DNA from: Nipponacmea schrenckii
Lineage: Eukaryota > Mollusca > Gastropoda > Lottiidae
NCBI GenBank assembly: GCA_030562195.1
Contig: CM060201.1
Location: 21,464,454 to 21,528,453 of the forward strand
Direction: 5' to 3'
Length of the DNA stretch: 64,000 nt
Below, piece by piece: positions 62,536 to 64,000 of the stretch; the stretch's first letter is position 1; the number at the start of each line of letters is the position of its first letter. The notes below the pieces were generated by a model. That model worked only from the letters and a program-made list of their open reading frames with translations. It was not told the origin of the DNA and did no database searches. A program made the position numbers and the translations under genes.

Positions 62536-64000
62536 AAAGCGTTATTAAGGGTTAAATACCTCCGACTGAGTTTTTCAAAAGTCAGCCCCAATTTTTTAGC
62601 TAGTCAAATATTGAAGTGTTGATGGATTTTGTTTTTAAATGAACTGTTTGGATGAACATTTACACCAGGTTTATTTTTGTTTATTGTAGAGTTGTTTACA
62701 TTTGTCTATCACACCACAATATATCAGAACAGCTCGTAAAAACCTCATGTCTTACTGTGTTTATGTCTTTTTCATTACCCATAATCCTTTTAAAGGATTA
62801 ACTCGGCAAGCTTTTAGTATCAATTTTATTTCATTCATCGCGATCAGGTTCGCAATAAATTAAAGAGTGGCATGTTTTCTTAAATCTTCTTTGATGAAAC
62901 AACATTTTTCTTCTCGTTTGTTTGTTCGTTTTTTTTTGGTGGAAAATGCAAAATACTTGTTCTTAAAGTGCCTTATTAGACCAATCAATGCCAGCTTGTC
63001 TATCTTTGTTGTGTTTTATTTTGTGTCAGCTAGGCTTCTATCAAATGCTATAAGTGTCTGAGGATTCTTCTACCAGCTGGTCCTTGGTCAAACCTCTTGG
63101 AATCAATCTTCCTGGATTATCCGTACTCATTTACAGCTGTGTGTACTGGAAATACTATTGCTAATATTGGAACAGTTTACATTTGAGAGGGGTCCCAGTT
63201 CTAGATATTTCAATGTTTTTCATGGCTAAATGTGTCCCATTGCCAGAAATGTTTTGATCCAGAATCCAATTTGTTCTCATAGAATTCAGTCTGATACAAT
63301 TTGGTTAATGTAGCTCTATGTCAATCATGGACCTGCCCCTAACAACGGGGTCAATTATAAAGGTCAAAGGTTAAGTGACCAAGATTAAATATCCTGACTA
63401 ATGTCCGACATCATTTTAAAAATGGTGTGAAAAATGGCTTGAGGCAGACGCCATTTTCTGGATTAAAACATGGAAAATGATGTCCTGTTGATTCTGTAAA
63501 CATGTAATTAATTTAGAGTGGTGAGGTCATTCAAGTTAGGGTAAGGGTCATTCAAGTTAGGGTAGGGCTGTCGTTATGTCGAACATGTTTATTACATGTA
63601 AAAGATTTTTAATCAGTCTATGACATTGTCAGATGAATGTGAGTTGGCCCCTCCATCTTGTCCGACAAACCGACATTACCTGTACATGTCATTGATAGAA
63701 TTTATCCTAAAGATGTCAGCACCAGTTTTTAAGAATAAGTCATCCTCAAAATAGAAAATGGTTCATTCAATTCATTTAAAAAATATTTGAATTAAAGCAA
63801 AAAAGCATATTAAAGTTATGCTACCCCTGAGGACCTTTCAAAAGATGTTCCTATTTTAGGAAGGTTCAAAGAATGAGCAACCATCATAAGAATGTAAACT
63901 CAAAAGAGGCATCACCATAAACAAATTTTATACGTGTTTAAAAGATGTCCCCACAGCAGTTGGTCAATTTAACATCATTGGAAAAATATTTTGTATTGAG
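62536..64000. other. Non-coding right edge of the window
   Basis: No gene recognised. One family B copy with its long flank lies at 63065-63150 (taccagctggtccttggtca; ctcatttacagctgtgtgta). A local gtcattcaagttagggtaag duplication is at 63528-63566. Confidence 0.5.

Noticed and set aside
63528..63566. gttagggtaaggg resembling telomere repeat TTAGGG
   Set aside because: Only two imperfect pieces within a 20-bp local duplication; not a telomeric array.

Overview
This is a 64 kb piece of an animal nuclear genome. It is AT-rich, has split genes with GT/AG introns, and about two thirds of it is repeat-loaded non-coding DNA. The clathrin heavy chain is close to the vertebrate protein but has invertebrate-type changes. 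That, the tRNA-derived SINEs, the MITE-like palindromes and the many minisatellites suggest a lophotrochozoan invertebrate, most likely a mollusc. The taxon is an inference; no sequence here fixes a species.

Region 1 (19-13226, + strand): the last 24 coding exons of the clathrin heavy chain gene (CLTC/Chc). They encode 1357 residues from just after the N-terminal beta-propeller to the stop codon. Every exon junction keeps the reading frame. The start of the gene lies left of the window. The 23 introns carry SINE copies, SINE tails, a MITE fragment and other dispersed repeats. A poly(A) signal follows at 13302, with further candidates at 15345 and 15410.

Region 2 (13.3-22.3 kb): an intergenic stretch. 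It holds one candidate promoter and first exon (17068-17290) with two CACGTG boxes, two YY1-like motifs and a reading frame that seems to break by one base. The rest is SINE and MITE copies and unrecognised sequence.

Region 3 (22151-22592, + strand): a TATA-like box, a 5' UTR and the first coding exon of a secreted somatomedin-B domain protein whose ten-cysteine pattern resembles SBSPON. No following exon was recognised, so the remaining 41 kb is probably its first intron, or intron plus intergenic DNA.

Region 4 (22.6-64 kb): no convincing coding sequence. It contains more than a dozen tandem arrays with units of 10, 15, 16, 18, 29, 44, 51, 62, 64, 72, 79, 80, about 128 and about 158 bp, plus dispersed SINE and MITE copies. 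Several arrays are made from pieces of the same dispersed elements found elsewhere in the window: the SINE 3' tail became a 51-bp array, and two families exist both as single copies in clathrin introns and as long arrays here. This link between mobile-element ends and minisatellites is the most interesting structural feature. No new gene system was found.
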